From Firmicutes bacterium UBA1393 (GTDB taxonomy: Bacteria > Bacillota > DTU025), in the NCBI GenBank assembly GCA_002305255.1, contig DBQN01000092.1:7478-15350 (forward strand): a stretch of DNA of 7,873 nt, in the 5' to 3' direction. This document shows, piece by piece, positions 1 through 4,879 of the stretch. Position 1 is the first letter of the stretch. Each line of letters starts with the position of its first letter. Below the pieces are notes generated by a model. That model made no database searches. It saw only the letters and a program-made list of their open reading frames with translations, and was not told the DNA's origin. Both the position numbers and the translations under genes were made by a program.

Positions 1-967
1 GGCGGCCGTGGCGTCAGCGGGGTCGGGGGCGGGGGCGTCGGGGTCGGCGGCGTCTGGGCCCGTGATCGCGTCGGCTGCATCGCGCGACCGGATAACGGTG
101 GCAGAGATGGACGACTTCTATCCCGCCGGCGATGAGCACGTGCTGGTGTATGAAGTCACGGGCCGGCTGGTGCCAGCGGGCGGAATCCCGCTTGCCCGCG
201 GCGTCGTGGTGAATAACGTGGAGACACTGATGAACGTTGCCCTCGCGCAGGGCGGCATCGCTGTGACCCGCAAGTTCGTCACCGTTGCTGGCGAAGTGAA
301 CAGGCCGGCGACGTATAGGGTTGCGATTGGCACCACCGTCGCGCACCTCCTTGAGCTGGCCGGCGGAGTGCGAGAGGAGCACCGGAGCGACTTCGAAGTG
401 ATGCTCGACGGGCCCATGATGGGTCGCGTTCTCGACCGCGGAACGGATCTTGGAGCGGTGCAGGTGAGTGCGATTACGTCAGGTGTGATCGTTCTGCCTA
501 CGCGTCATCCGTCACTTACCGAGCGCAGGCAGAGCATGGAGCATCAGGTACGGATGGCGCGGTCAGCGTGTATACAGTGCACCATGTGCACCGATGCATG
601 TCCGCGGTACTTGTTGGGGCATGAGTTGAGGCCGCACATCATCATGCGCACCATTGGTCACGCTGCCGACCCGGCGCTGGCTGACCGACCGCGCGAGCGC
701 GAAGAGCTCCTCATGGCCGGCTTATGCACGGAGTGTGGGGTATGCAGCCTAGTATGTCCCATGGGGCTGGCGCCGAGGAGCGTCAACGCAAGGGTGAGGA
801 GGGCCATGGCAGCAGGCGGTCTGCGGTGGAACACCCTGAGCGGAGACGACGGTACGCGAGTAAGGTTGCACCCGGCGCGGCGTGGGCGATTGATTCCGTC
901 GGGGCGAGTTGCGGCCAGGCTGCGGCTCGGGCAGTACTTGCACGTAGAGGAGCTTGTGGAAGCATGA
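1..967 (+). CDS. pduS: PduS-like cobalamin reductase, 5'-partial (SLBB plus two 4Fe-4S motifs)
   Basis: The reading frame is open to the left edge, so the N-terminal RnfC-like and flavin-binding part lies outside; the GTG at 8 is probably internal. Numbering from that GTG, a Gly/Ala/Ser-rich stretch (about residues 2-27) is followed by the RnfC/PduS hallmark FYPAGDE and a VYEVTGR/VVNNVET block. An SLBB-type segment (about 90-140) comes next, then two ferredoxin-like cysteine motifs: C188-x2-C191-x2-C194-x3-C198-P and C240-x2-C243-x2-C246-x3-C250-P. Known PduS is a flavin and iron-sulfur protein that reduces cob(III)alamin toward cob(I)alamin inside propanediol-type microcompartments, for reactivation of B12-dependent diol dehydratase. 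The pduT neighbour, joined by an ATGA overlap, supports this over a membrane Rnf complex subunit RnfC. The low-complexity linker ahead of FYPAGDE is unusual. Substrate of the compartment is not determinable here. Confidence 0.9.
   Translation, partial: AAVASAGSGAGASGSAASGPVIASAASRDRITVAEMDDFYPAGDEHVLVYEVTGRLVPAGGIPLARGVVVNNVETLMNVALAQGGIAVTRKFVTVAGEVNRPATYRVAIGTTVAHLLELAGGVREEHRSDFEVMLDGPMMGRVLDRGTDLGAVQVSAITSGVIVLPTRHPSLTERRQSMEHQVRMARSACIQCTMCTDACPRYLLGHELRPHIIMRTIGHAADPALADRPREREELLMAGLCTECGVCSLVCPMGLAPRSVNARVRRAMAAGGLRWNTLSGDDGTRVRLHPARRGRLIPSGRVAARLRLGQYLHVEELVEA
19..43 (+). other. G-quadruplex-type G-run cluster inside pduS
   Basis: Four runs of guanine (19-22, 25-29, 31-35, 40-43) are separated by loops of 2, 1 and 4 nt. 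This fits the canonical G3+N1-7 quadruplex pattern on the coding strand. It lies in the DNA encoding the Gly/Ala/Ser-rich linker, so it may simply reflect low-complexity, slippage-prone coding sequence. Folding in vivo is not shown. Confidence 0.5.
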
Positions 968-1509
968 GTGCCATCGGCATCGTGGAACTGAACAGCATAG
1001 CTCGGGGTTTCGTTGCGGCTGACGCTATGCTCAAGACGGCCTCAGTGGGCCTGCACGCAGCGAAGCCGGTGTGTCCCGGCAAGTACGTGATCCTGGTCCA
1101 TGGTCTGGTCGCGGAAGTCCGGGCCGCGGTGGAGGCGGGAGCGAGTGCAGGCGGCGAGTTCGTCGTCGACCACCTGGTGATACCGCGCGTGCATGCCGAT
1201 GTGTGGCCCGCAATCACAGGAACCCTCACGCCACCGCCCACTGATGCCCTGGGCATGATTGAGACATACTCCATTGCTTCCACAGTACTAGCGGCTGACG
1301 CTGCGGCCAAGGCAGCCGCTGTAGAGCTCGTAGAGGTGAGACTGGCGCTCGGTCTCGCCGGCAAGGCGTTTACCACCCTCACGGGTGAGGTGGGCGCAGT
1401 GCGGGCAGCAGTAGAGGCCGGCGCGCAGGCGGCGGCCGCAGGAGGCATGCTGGTTGAGACTGCGGTGATCCCCGCGCCGGCGAAGGATCTGACCCTACTG
1501 TCGCTCTAG
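964..1509 (+). CDS. pduT: PduT-like tandem-BMC-domain shell protein, predicted Fe-S pore
   Basis: The protein has 181 residues, close to the roughly 184 of known PduT, and two BMC folds in tandem: about residues 3-85 (opening AIGIVELNSIARG) and about 94-178 (opening ALGMIETYSIAST). PduT forms a pseudohexameric trimer in the compartment shell. One cysteine per chain at the pore binds a [4Fe-4S] cluster on the threefold axis. The matching motif is present as KPVCPGKY with Cys37. The partner is most likely PduS, encoded immediately upstream. The ATG at 964 is chosen because it begins the BMC fold directly, overlaps the pduS stop as ATGA, and has AGAGGAG-like sequence at about 946-952. The same frame stays open upstream to 724, but that stretch overlaps pduS and shows no BMC similarity. 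The second half is rich in alanine. A generic BMC-T protein is the only real alternative; the Cys motif argues for PduT. Confidence 0.92.
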   Translation: MSAIGIVELNSIARGFVAADAMLKTASVGLHAAKPVCPGKYVILVHGLVAEVRAAVEAGASAGGEFVVDHLVIPRVHADVWPAITGTLTPPPTDALGMIETYSIASTVLAADAAAKAAAVELVEVRLALGLAGKAFTTLTGEVGAVRAAVEAGAQAAAAGGMLVETAVIPAPAKDLTLLSL

Positions 1510-1537
1510 GCAGGCGCGCGACTGCGGCGAGGAACAC

Positions 1538-1843
1538 GTGGAGGTGCAAGAACCGGTGGCCAACAACTTACTCACCGCGGCAGACCTGGCCCAACAGGAA
1601 CCGGGCTCTACCGTAGTCATGCCGCGCGGATCGGTCATCACCCCAGGGGCATATGACTATGCCCGTGAGCACTCAATAACCATTCGCATCGACAGCGAGG
1701 CCTGCCCCGAGGAGATCGGGAGCAGGGTCGTGAAGGTCGTGCTGGACGAGTTTCAGCGCTCGGCCGGGAGAAAGCCGACACGGGACGAAGCCATTGCGCT
1801 GGTGGAGGCCGTTGTGAAGAGGATGCTGGCGGGCGAAGACTGA
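1538..1843 (+). CDS. Small BMC-locus protein with EutT-like leader segment
   Basis: The protein has 101 residues, begins at GTG 1538, and lies 28 nt after pduT, probably in the same transcript. GAGGA at 1529-1533 is a ribosome binding site 4 nt from GTG 1538 or 10 nt from an in-frame GTG at 1544, so the start may be two codons later. Residues 11-51 (LLTAADL, then VVMPRGSVITPGAYDYAREHSITIRI) recall from memory the short segment at the N-terminus of EutT-type cobalamin adenosyltransferases, where an LTP-A-xx-hydrophobic pattern is followed by an 'I-x-I' strand. No adenosyltransferase domain follows. The rest is two predicted amphipathic helices (about 57-74 and 81-97). The last, DEAIALVEAVVKRML, resembles the terminal helices that target cargo into BMC shells. 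I therefore infer a small compartment-associated accessory or adaptor protein. There are no catalytic motifs; Cys56 is the only cysteine. The function is unknown. Confidence 0.75.
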   Translation: MEVQEPVANNLLTAADLAQQEPGSTVVMPRGSVITPGAYDYAREHSITIRIDSEACPEEIGSRVVKVVLDEFQRSAGRKPTRDEAIALVEAVVKRMLAGED

Positions 1844-1872
1844 GTCTTGTGCTTCCACACGCTCATGCCGTT

Positions 1873-1915
1873 CTGTCGGTGAACGGTCAGAGCCGACAGG
1901 CCCAACCGAAGGGCC
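1873..1915 (+). other. Tandem short hairpins after the BMC genes
   Basis: CTGTCGG (1873-1879) pairs perfectly with CCGACAG (1893-1899) across a 13-nt loop. Immediately after, GGCCC (1899-1903) pairs with GGGCC (1911-1915) across a 7-nt loop; G1899 is shared by the two. They lie about 30-70 nt after the last BMC stop codon, where a transcript end could be. There is no T-tract, so a Rho-independent terminator is not supported; they may instead stabilise an mRNA 3' end. Confidence 0.45.
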
Positions 1916-1939
1916 GATGAGGGCAAGATAGGGTAGGGG
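1911..1939 (+). other. Intergenic G-tract array, possible G-quadruplex
   Basis: GGG runs begin at 1911, 1921 and 1931, followed by GGGG at 1936-1939, giving loops of 7, 7 and 2 nt. This fits the G3+N1-7 pattern. The first three runs recur every 10 nt. The first run is also the 3' arm of the preceding GGCCC/GGGCC hairpin, so the two folds would compete. Only the sequence pattern is seen; a function is not. Confidence 0.4.
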
Positions 1940-1952
1940 TAAGGATATGGAG

Positions 1953-1971
1953 GGCGGCGCCGCGCGCCGCC
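1953..1971 (+). other. Perfect GC hairpin, 8-bp stem with 3-nt loop
   Basis: GGCGGCGC (1953-1960) and GCGCCGCC (1964-1971) are exact inverted copies around a CGC loop. The stem is almost the same as the GCGGCGC/GCGCCGC stem of the 93-bp repeats that start 80 bp later, so it may be a decayed or related element. It is followed by tacatttgt, not a T-run, which argues against a classical terminator. Confidence 0.5.
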
Positions 1972-2050
1972 TACATTTGTGTACCTGCTACGGCAGCTCT
2001 GGTGCGACACGCTCCGGGAGGGGGCCCCGACGCGGGGACTTGTGCCGGGC

Positions 2051-2143
2051 GCGAGGCCATTTACCTCAGTTTACAGAGATAGCGGCGCGCATTATTGCGG
2101 GAATCGACATAAAGCGCCGCCTTATCTTCCAGAATCGAGGTAA
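2051..2143 (+). repeat. 93-bp structured repeat, copy A (candidate ncRNA)
   Basis: This copy matches copy B 218 bp downstream at 78 of 93 positions by hand count, without gaps. It folds as nested stems: P1 TTACCTC (2061-2067) with GAGGTAA (2137-2143), extendable by one pair at 2060/2144. P2 is AGATA-GCGGCGC (2077-2088) with GCGCCGC-ct-TATCT (2114-2127), with a two-base bulge. P3 is TTAT (2092-2095) with ATAA (2109-2112), closing a 13-nt loop. All pairs in this copy are Watson-Crick. The unit also holds two near-copies of GAATCGA-NN-TAAA (2101-2113 and 2132-2144). I do not recognise the family. It could be a regulatory RNA, a processed RNA, or a dispersed structured repeat like REP or MITE elements. 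Confidence 0.7.
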
Positions 2144-2155
2144 ACGAGTCAGAGC

Positions 2156-2169
2156 GTCAACTGACGTCA
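2156..2169. other. Small palindromes just after repeat copy A
   Basis: GTCA-AC-TGAC (2156-2165) overlaps the 8-bp perfect palindrome TGACGTCA (2162-2169), 13 nt past copy A. The form would suit a small dimeric DNA-binding protein, but no protein can be named and such palindromes also arise by chance. Confidence 0.25.
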
Positions 2170-2268
2170 TCAGCCCATAGCCGTGCCCGCCGACGGCAAC
2201 TCCTGGAGCTGGGACGTTGTTACGAGCCAGTTGCGCATCGTTTGGCCCACAGGACGCCTAATCGGCGC

Positions 2269-2361
2269 GCGAGGCCCTTTGTCTCAGTTTGGAAAGATAG
2301 CGGCGCGCATTATTGAGAGAATCGATGTGAAGCGCCGCCTTGTCTCTCAAAATCGAGGTAA
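2269..2361 (+). repeat. 93-bp structured repeat, copy B (candidate ncRNA)
   Basis: This is the second copy, in direct orientation. P1 is TTGTCTC (2279-2285) with GAGGTAA (2355-2361). P2 is AGATA-GCGGCGC (2295-2306) with GCGCCGC-ct-TGTCT (2332-2345). P3 is TTAT (2310-2313) with GTGA (2327-2330). Compared with copy A, five substitutions fall in stems and each turns a Watson-Crick pair into a G-U wobble on the + strand; on the - strand the same changes would give A-C mismatches. The other ten lie in loops, bulges or the flank. This favours a folded RNA read in the same direction as the genes. No two-sided compensatory change is seen, so the support is suggestive. Confidence 0.7.
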
Positions 2362-2368
2362 TCCAATC

Positions 2369-2384
2369 CCCAGCGATGGCTGGG
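2369..2384 (+). other. 6-bp hairpin just after repeat copy B
   Basis: CCCAGC (2369-2374) pairs perfectly with GCTGGG (2379-2384) across a GATG loop, starting 8 nt past copy B. No T-tract follows, so it is not a standard terminator. It could stabilise the 3' end of an RNA that contains copy B. Confidence 0.35.
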
Positions 2385-2502
2385 CGCAGACGACCTACAC
2401 GACGCGCCTACGCTACCTACCTCACCTGCTCCGCGTGTGGCTGCGAACACCACGCTGATTCCTTCCCGGCTCCAATCCCCTCAAGAAATGCGCTCAGGGA
2501 GC

Positions 2503-2531
2503 TTGATTGTTAGCTTACTATCGGTTAGCAT
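2503..2531 (+). promoter_or_regulatory. Candidate sigma-70-type promoter of the marR-exporter operon
   Basis: TTGATT (2503-2508) and TAGCAT (2526-2531) are separated by 17 bp; each matches 4 of 6 consensus bases. Transcription would start near 2538, leaving a leader of about 30 nt before the GTG at 2568. TATGAT at 2545-2550 is a better -10 match but lacks a -35 at proper spacing. Confidence 0.45.
2513..2529. promoter_or_regulatory. Candidate MarR-type operator overlapping the promoter
   Basis: GCTTAC-TATCG-GTTAGC is a 17-bp imperfect palindrome with 5 of 6 matching half-site positions. It covers the promoter spacer and part of the -10 box. GTTAGC also occurs as a direct copy at 2509-2514. 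MarR dimers typically bind palindromes of this size over their own promoters, so autorepression relieved by a ligand is the natural inference. The matches are short, so chance is possible. Confidence 0.4.
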
Positions 2532-2555
2532 GGCAAGTGTCAACTATGATCCGAT

Positions 2556-2562
2556 AAGGGGG
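2556..2562 (+). promoter_or_regulatory. Ribosome binding site of the marR-like gene
   Basis: AAGGGGG ends 5 nt before GTG 2568 and 8 nt before the in-frame TTG at 2571. This supports a start here rather than at the ATG at 2631, which has no clear Shine-Dalgarno sequence, but it does not decide between GTG and TTG. Confidence 0.6.
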
Positions 2563-2567
2563 ACTCA

Positions 2568-3122
2568 GTGTTGTGCACAGAAAAGTGCCGCGGGGATCAC
2601 ACCCACGGCGACATCGATGATGCGGGTAGTATGCATCCGTTCGAGGGGATTGGATCTGGGTACGCCGGGCCCATCGCCGAGCGGGTGTTCAGTGCGTTCT
2701 TCAGGGCGATGCGCATACATGGCCAGACGCTCTTCCGAGCCGTCGGCGAGAAGGGACTCTACCCCGGCCAGGCTCGCTGCCTGTGGATCGTTCACAGAAA
2801 CGCCGGCATAGCCCAGCGAGAGCTGGCCGACCGTCTGCACGTGGCCAGGCCCACGATCACGGTGATGCTGCAGAAGATGGAGAAGGCAGGCCTCATCATG
2901 CGCCGCGTGGACGAAGACGATCAGCGTCTCACGCGGATCTACCTCACAGATGAGGGCATGGCCGTTCGCGCCCGTCTTGAGCAGGCATTGGGTGAGTTCG
3001 TCTCGAATGGAATCGGCCGCATGTCTGAGCGCGACCAGCTGGAGTTCGAGAGACTGCTCAATCTGCTGTGCGAAAACCTGTCCTCCAATTCTACAGGGAC
3101 TGAGGTGCATGAGCACAAATGA
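2568..3122 (+). CDS. MarR-family transcriptional regulator
   Basis: The protein has 184 residues counted from GTG 2568. The winged helix-turn-helix is clear: the stretch from GQARCLWIV through AQRELADRLHVARPTITVMLQKMEKAGLI is the helix-turn-helix, and RRVDEDDQRLTRIYLTDEG is the wing with the DxR motif typical of MarR. Flanking helices (from about residue 36, and the C-terminal 40 residues) would form the dimer interface. It precedes two ABC exporter halves, with its TGA overlapping the next ATG (3119-3122), so it most likely represses its own operon and responds to an exported or toxic compound. A palindrome over the promoter at 2513-2529 fits this. Oddly, residues 1-21 form an extension before the usual start of such proteins and contain C3, C7, H11 and H13. 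If the true start is ATG 2631, that extension disappears. Confidence 0.92.
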   Translation: MLCTEKCRGDHTHGDIDDAGSMHPFEGIGSGYAGPIAERVFSAFFRAMRIHGQTLFRAVGEKGLYPGQARCLWIVHRNAGIAQRELADRLHVARPTITVMLQKMEKAGLIMRRVDEDDQRLTRIYLTDEGMAVRARLEQALGEFVSNGIGRMSERDQLEFERLLNLLCENLSSNSTGTEVHEHK

Positions 3123-4879
3123 TCACGGTTATCCGCTATCTCAAGCCCTACTGGAAACAGCTCACGCTTGTCAGCGTGCTGGTGCTGATCCAGTCCATCT
3201 CTAACTTGTACCTGCCTGACCTCAACGCAAGGATCATCAATGAAGGTATCGCCAGGGGCGATATCGATCTGATACTGCGCGTGGGAGGCTTCATGCTCCT
3301 GGTGACACTACTGCTCACAGCCTGCTCCATAGTGGCGGTGTTCTTCACATCGCGCTCGTCCATGGGCTTCGGGCGCGACCTGCGGCGCGCGGTGTTCACG
3401 AAGGTGCAGACGCTCTCGCTGGCTGAGGTGAACCAGTTCGGCGCGCCCTCACTCATCACTCGAACGACCAACGATGTCCAGCAGATGCAGATGGCAGTGT
3501 TCATGGGGTTCAGCATGATGTTCTCAGCACCTGTCATGGCAGTCGGCGGTATCATCATGGCCCTAAGGCAGGATGTACCGCTGTCATTGTTGATAGCAGT
3601 TGTGGTGCCGCTGATGGCCGTAATCGTGTGGACGATCATGCGTCGGGCGTTGCCCCTGTTCAAGCTGCAGCAGAAGAAGATAGACAGGCTCAACCAGGTA
3701 GTGCGAGAGAAGATCGCCGGCACCAGGGTGATCAGAGCTTTCGTGAAGACAGAGCACGAGGCCAGGCGTTTCGACGAGGCCAACCGCGATCTCACCGACA
3801 CAGCTCTGACCATCCAGCGGACTGTGAGCCTGATGATGCCGTCGCTGATGCTGATAATGAACCTGTCCAGCGCAGCGATTCTCTGGTTCGGCGCGCACAG
3901 AGTTGAGAGCGGCGGCATGCCCATAGGGAATCTCACCGCTTTCATCGCCTATGTGATGCAGATACTGGCGTCTGTGATGATGGCAGTGCTGATGTTCGTG
4001 ATGATCCCGAGAGCGGTGGCGTCAGCGGAACGCATAGAGGCGGTACTAGTGGCGAAACCGTCGATAGTGGATCCCTTGGATCCCGCGGCCGACGACCAGC
4101 GTGAGCCTGGCAGCGGCGCCGGCTCCGATCGCCTGCGCGGCGTCGTCGAGTTCCGAGATGTTGAGTTCACTTACCCGGGCGCTGAGGCGCCGGTTCTGAA
4201 GGGCATCACCTTCACCGCTCGTCCGGGCGAGGTTACGGCGATCATCGGCAGCACAGGCTGCGGCAAATCTACGCTGGTCAACCTGGTGCCCAGGTTCTAC
4301 GATGTCACAGGCGGCGCCCTGCTCATTGATGGTGTGGATATCCGCAACATGCCGCAGGAGCGCGTGCGCAACGCGGTGGGATTCATCCCGCAGAAGGCCT
4401 TCCTGTTCAGCGGTACGGTGGCTAGCAACCTGCGCTACGGCAAGGAAGATGCCACCGACGAGCAGCTCTGGGCGGCTCTGGAGCTCGCTCAGGCGAAGGA
4501 GTTCGTGAGCGAGATGCCGGGTGGGCTTGAGGCGCCTATTGCCCAGGGCGGATCGAACGTGTCGGGCGGGCAGCGCCAGCGTCTGGCCATTGCCCGCGCG
4601 CTCGTGAAGCAGCCGCCGATATACGTGTTCGACGACAGTTTCTCCGCCCTCGACTTCCGCACCGACTCGCGCCTCCGCGCGGCACTCAGGAGCACCGTCA
4701 CAAACGCGACGGTATTCATCGTGGCCCAGCGTGTGAGCACGATCATGGATGCCGACAGGATCGTGGTGCTGGAAAACGGGATGGTCGTAGGTATCGGGAC
4801 CCATGACGAGCTCATGCGTGGCTGCGAGGTATACAGAGAGATCGTCCACTCACAGCATGCCGAGGAGGAGATAGCATGA
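3119..4879 (+). CDS. Heterodimeric ABC exporter, half 1 (degenerate catalytic residues)
   Basis: The protein has 586 residues in one chain: a six-helix membrane domain (helices near 13-32, 55-76, 127-150, 154-174, 240-262 and 271-300), then a nucleotide-binding domain from about 340. Visible motifs are Walker A GSTGCGKST (377-385), Q-loop in FIPQKAF, signature VSGGQRQR (SGGQ 482-485), Walker B IYVFDD (D505, D506) and switch residue Q537 in IVAQRVST. Asp506 replaces the catalytic Glu and Gln537 replaces the H-loop His, exactly the pattern of TM287 and YheI/BmrC halves. It should therefore pair with the product of the next gene, giving its intact signature to the active site there. The likely role is export of drugs, lipids or other amphipathic compounds across the inner membrane. 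The start overlaps the marR stop as ATGA and has only a weak GAGGTG 11 nt upstream, suggesting translational coupling. Confidence 0.93.
   Translation: MITVIRYLKPYWKQLTLVSVLVLIQSISNLYLPDLNARIINEGIARGDIDLILRVGGFMLLVTLLLTACSIVAVFFTSRSSMGFGRDLRRAVFTKVQTLSLAEVNQFGAPSLITRTTNDVQQMQMAVFMGFSMMFSAPVMAVGGIIMALRQDVPLSLLIAVVVPLMAVIVWTIMRRALPLFKLQQKKIDRLNQVVREKIAGTRVIRAFVKTEHEARRFDEANRDLTDTALTIQRTVSLMMPSLMLIMNLSSAAILWFGAHRVESGGMPIGNLTAFIAYVMQILASVMMAVLMFVMIPRAVASAERIEAVLVAKPSIVDPLDPAADDQREPGSGAGSDRLRGVVEFRDVEFTYPGAEAPVLKGITFTARPGEVTAIIGSTGCGKSTLVNLVPRFYDVTGGALLIDGVDIRNMPQERVRNAVGFIPQKAFLFSGTVASNLRYGKEDATDEQLWAALELAQAKEFVSEMPGGLEAPIAQGGSNVSGGQRQRLAIARALVKQPPIYVFDDSFSALDFRTDSRLRAALRSTVTNATVFIVAQRVSTIMDADRIVVLENGMVVGIGTHDELMRGCEVYREIVHSQHAEEEIA
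4862..4870 (+). promoter_or_regulatory. Strong ribosome binding site of exporter half 2
   Basis: GAGGAGGAG lies inside the end of the upstream gene and ends 5 nt before ATG 4876, which overlaps the preceding TGA. It fixes the start and would allow reinitiation as well as coupling. Confidence 0.7.

Larger units (their letters stand above)
1844..2567. other. 724-bp gene-free region between BMC tail and exporter operon
   Basis: No frame here shows a recognisable protein. In order it holds: a 7-bp hairpin (1873-1899), a second short hairpin (1899-1915), a run of G-tracts (1911-1939), a GC-rich hairpin (1953-1971), two copies of a 93-bp structured repeat (2051-2143 and 2269-2361), short palindromes just after each copy (2156-2169 and 2369-2384), about 120 bp with nothing clear (2385-2500), and a promoter/operator-like segment (2503-2531). 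No hairpin is followed by a run of T, so no standard intrinsic terminator for the BMC operon is visible. No tRNA or cobalamin riboswitch core was found. Confidence 0.7.

Noticed and set aside
724..963. Longer start for the PduT-like gene
   Set aside because: The extension overlaps the PduS cluster-coding sequence, has no BMC similarity, and the ATG at 964 begins exactly at the conserved BMC strand with an ATGA overlap.
1873..1980. Intrinsic terminator of the BMC operon
   Set aside because: Several hairpins are present but none is followed by a T-tract.
1844..2050. Cobalamin riboswitch, expected near B12-related genes
   Set aside because: No B12-box-like core or the usual conserved blocks were found, and the region follows the BMC genes instead of leading them.
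2051..2361. CRISPR array or integron attachment sites
   Set aside because: There are only two units, 93 bp long with 16% divergence and a long spacing; no short identical repeats, cas genes or integrase are in the window.
1947..2458. Two adjacent open frames (1947-2180 and 2183-2458) that encode a shared peptide around IAARII-x2-ID-x-KRRL
   Set aside because: The similarity comes only from the 93-bp repeats. The 15 differences fall 6, 4 and 5 on codon positions 1, 2 and 3, with no third-position excess, and both frames lack a ribosome binding site and a known domain. RNA pairing explains the substitutions better.
2437..2811. Open frame spanning the marR promoter
   Set aside because: It overlaps the clear marR-like gene in another frame, covers the promoter, and shows no recognisable domain.
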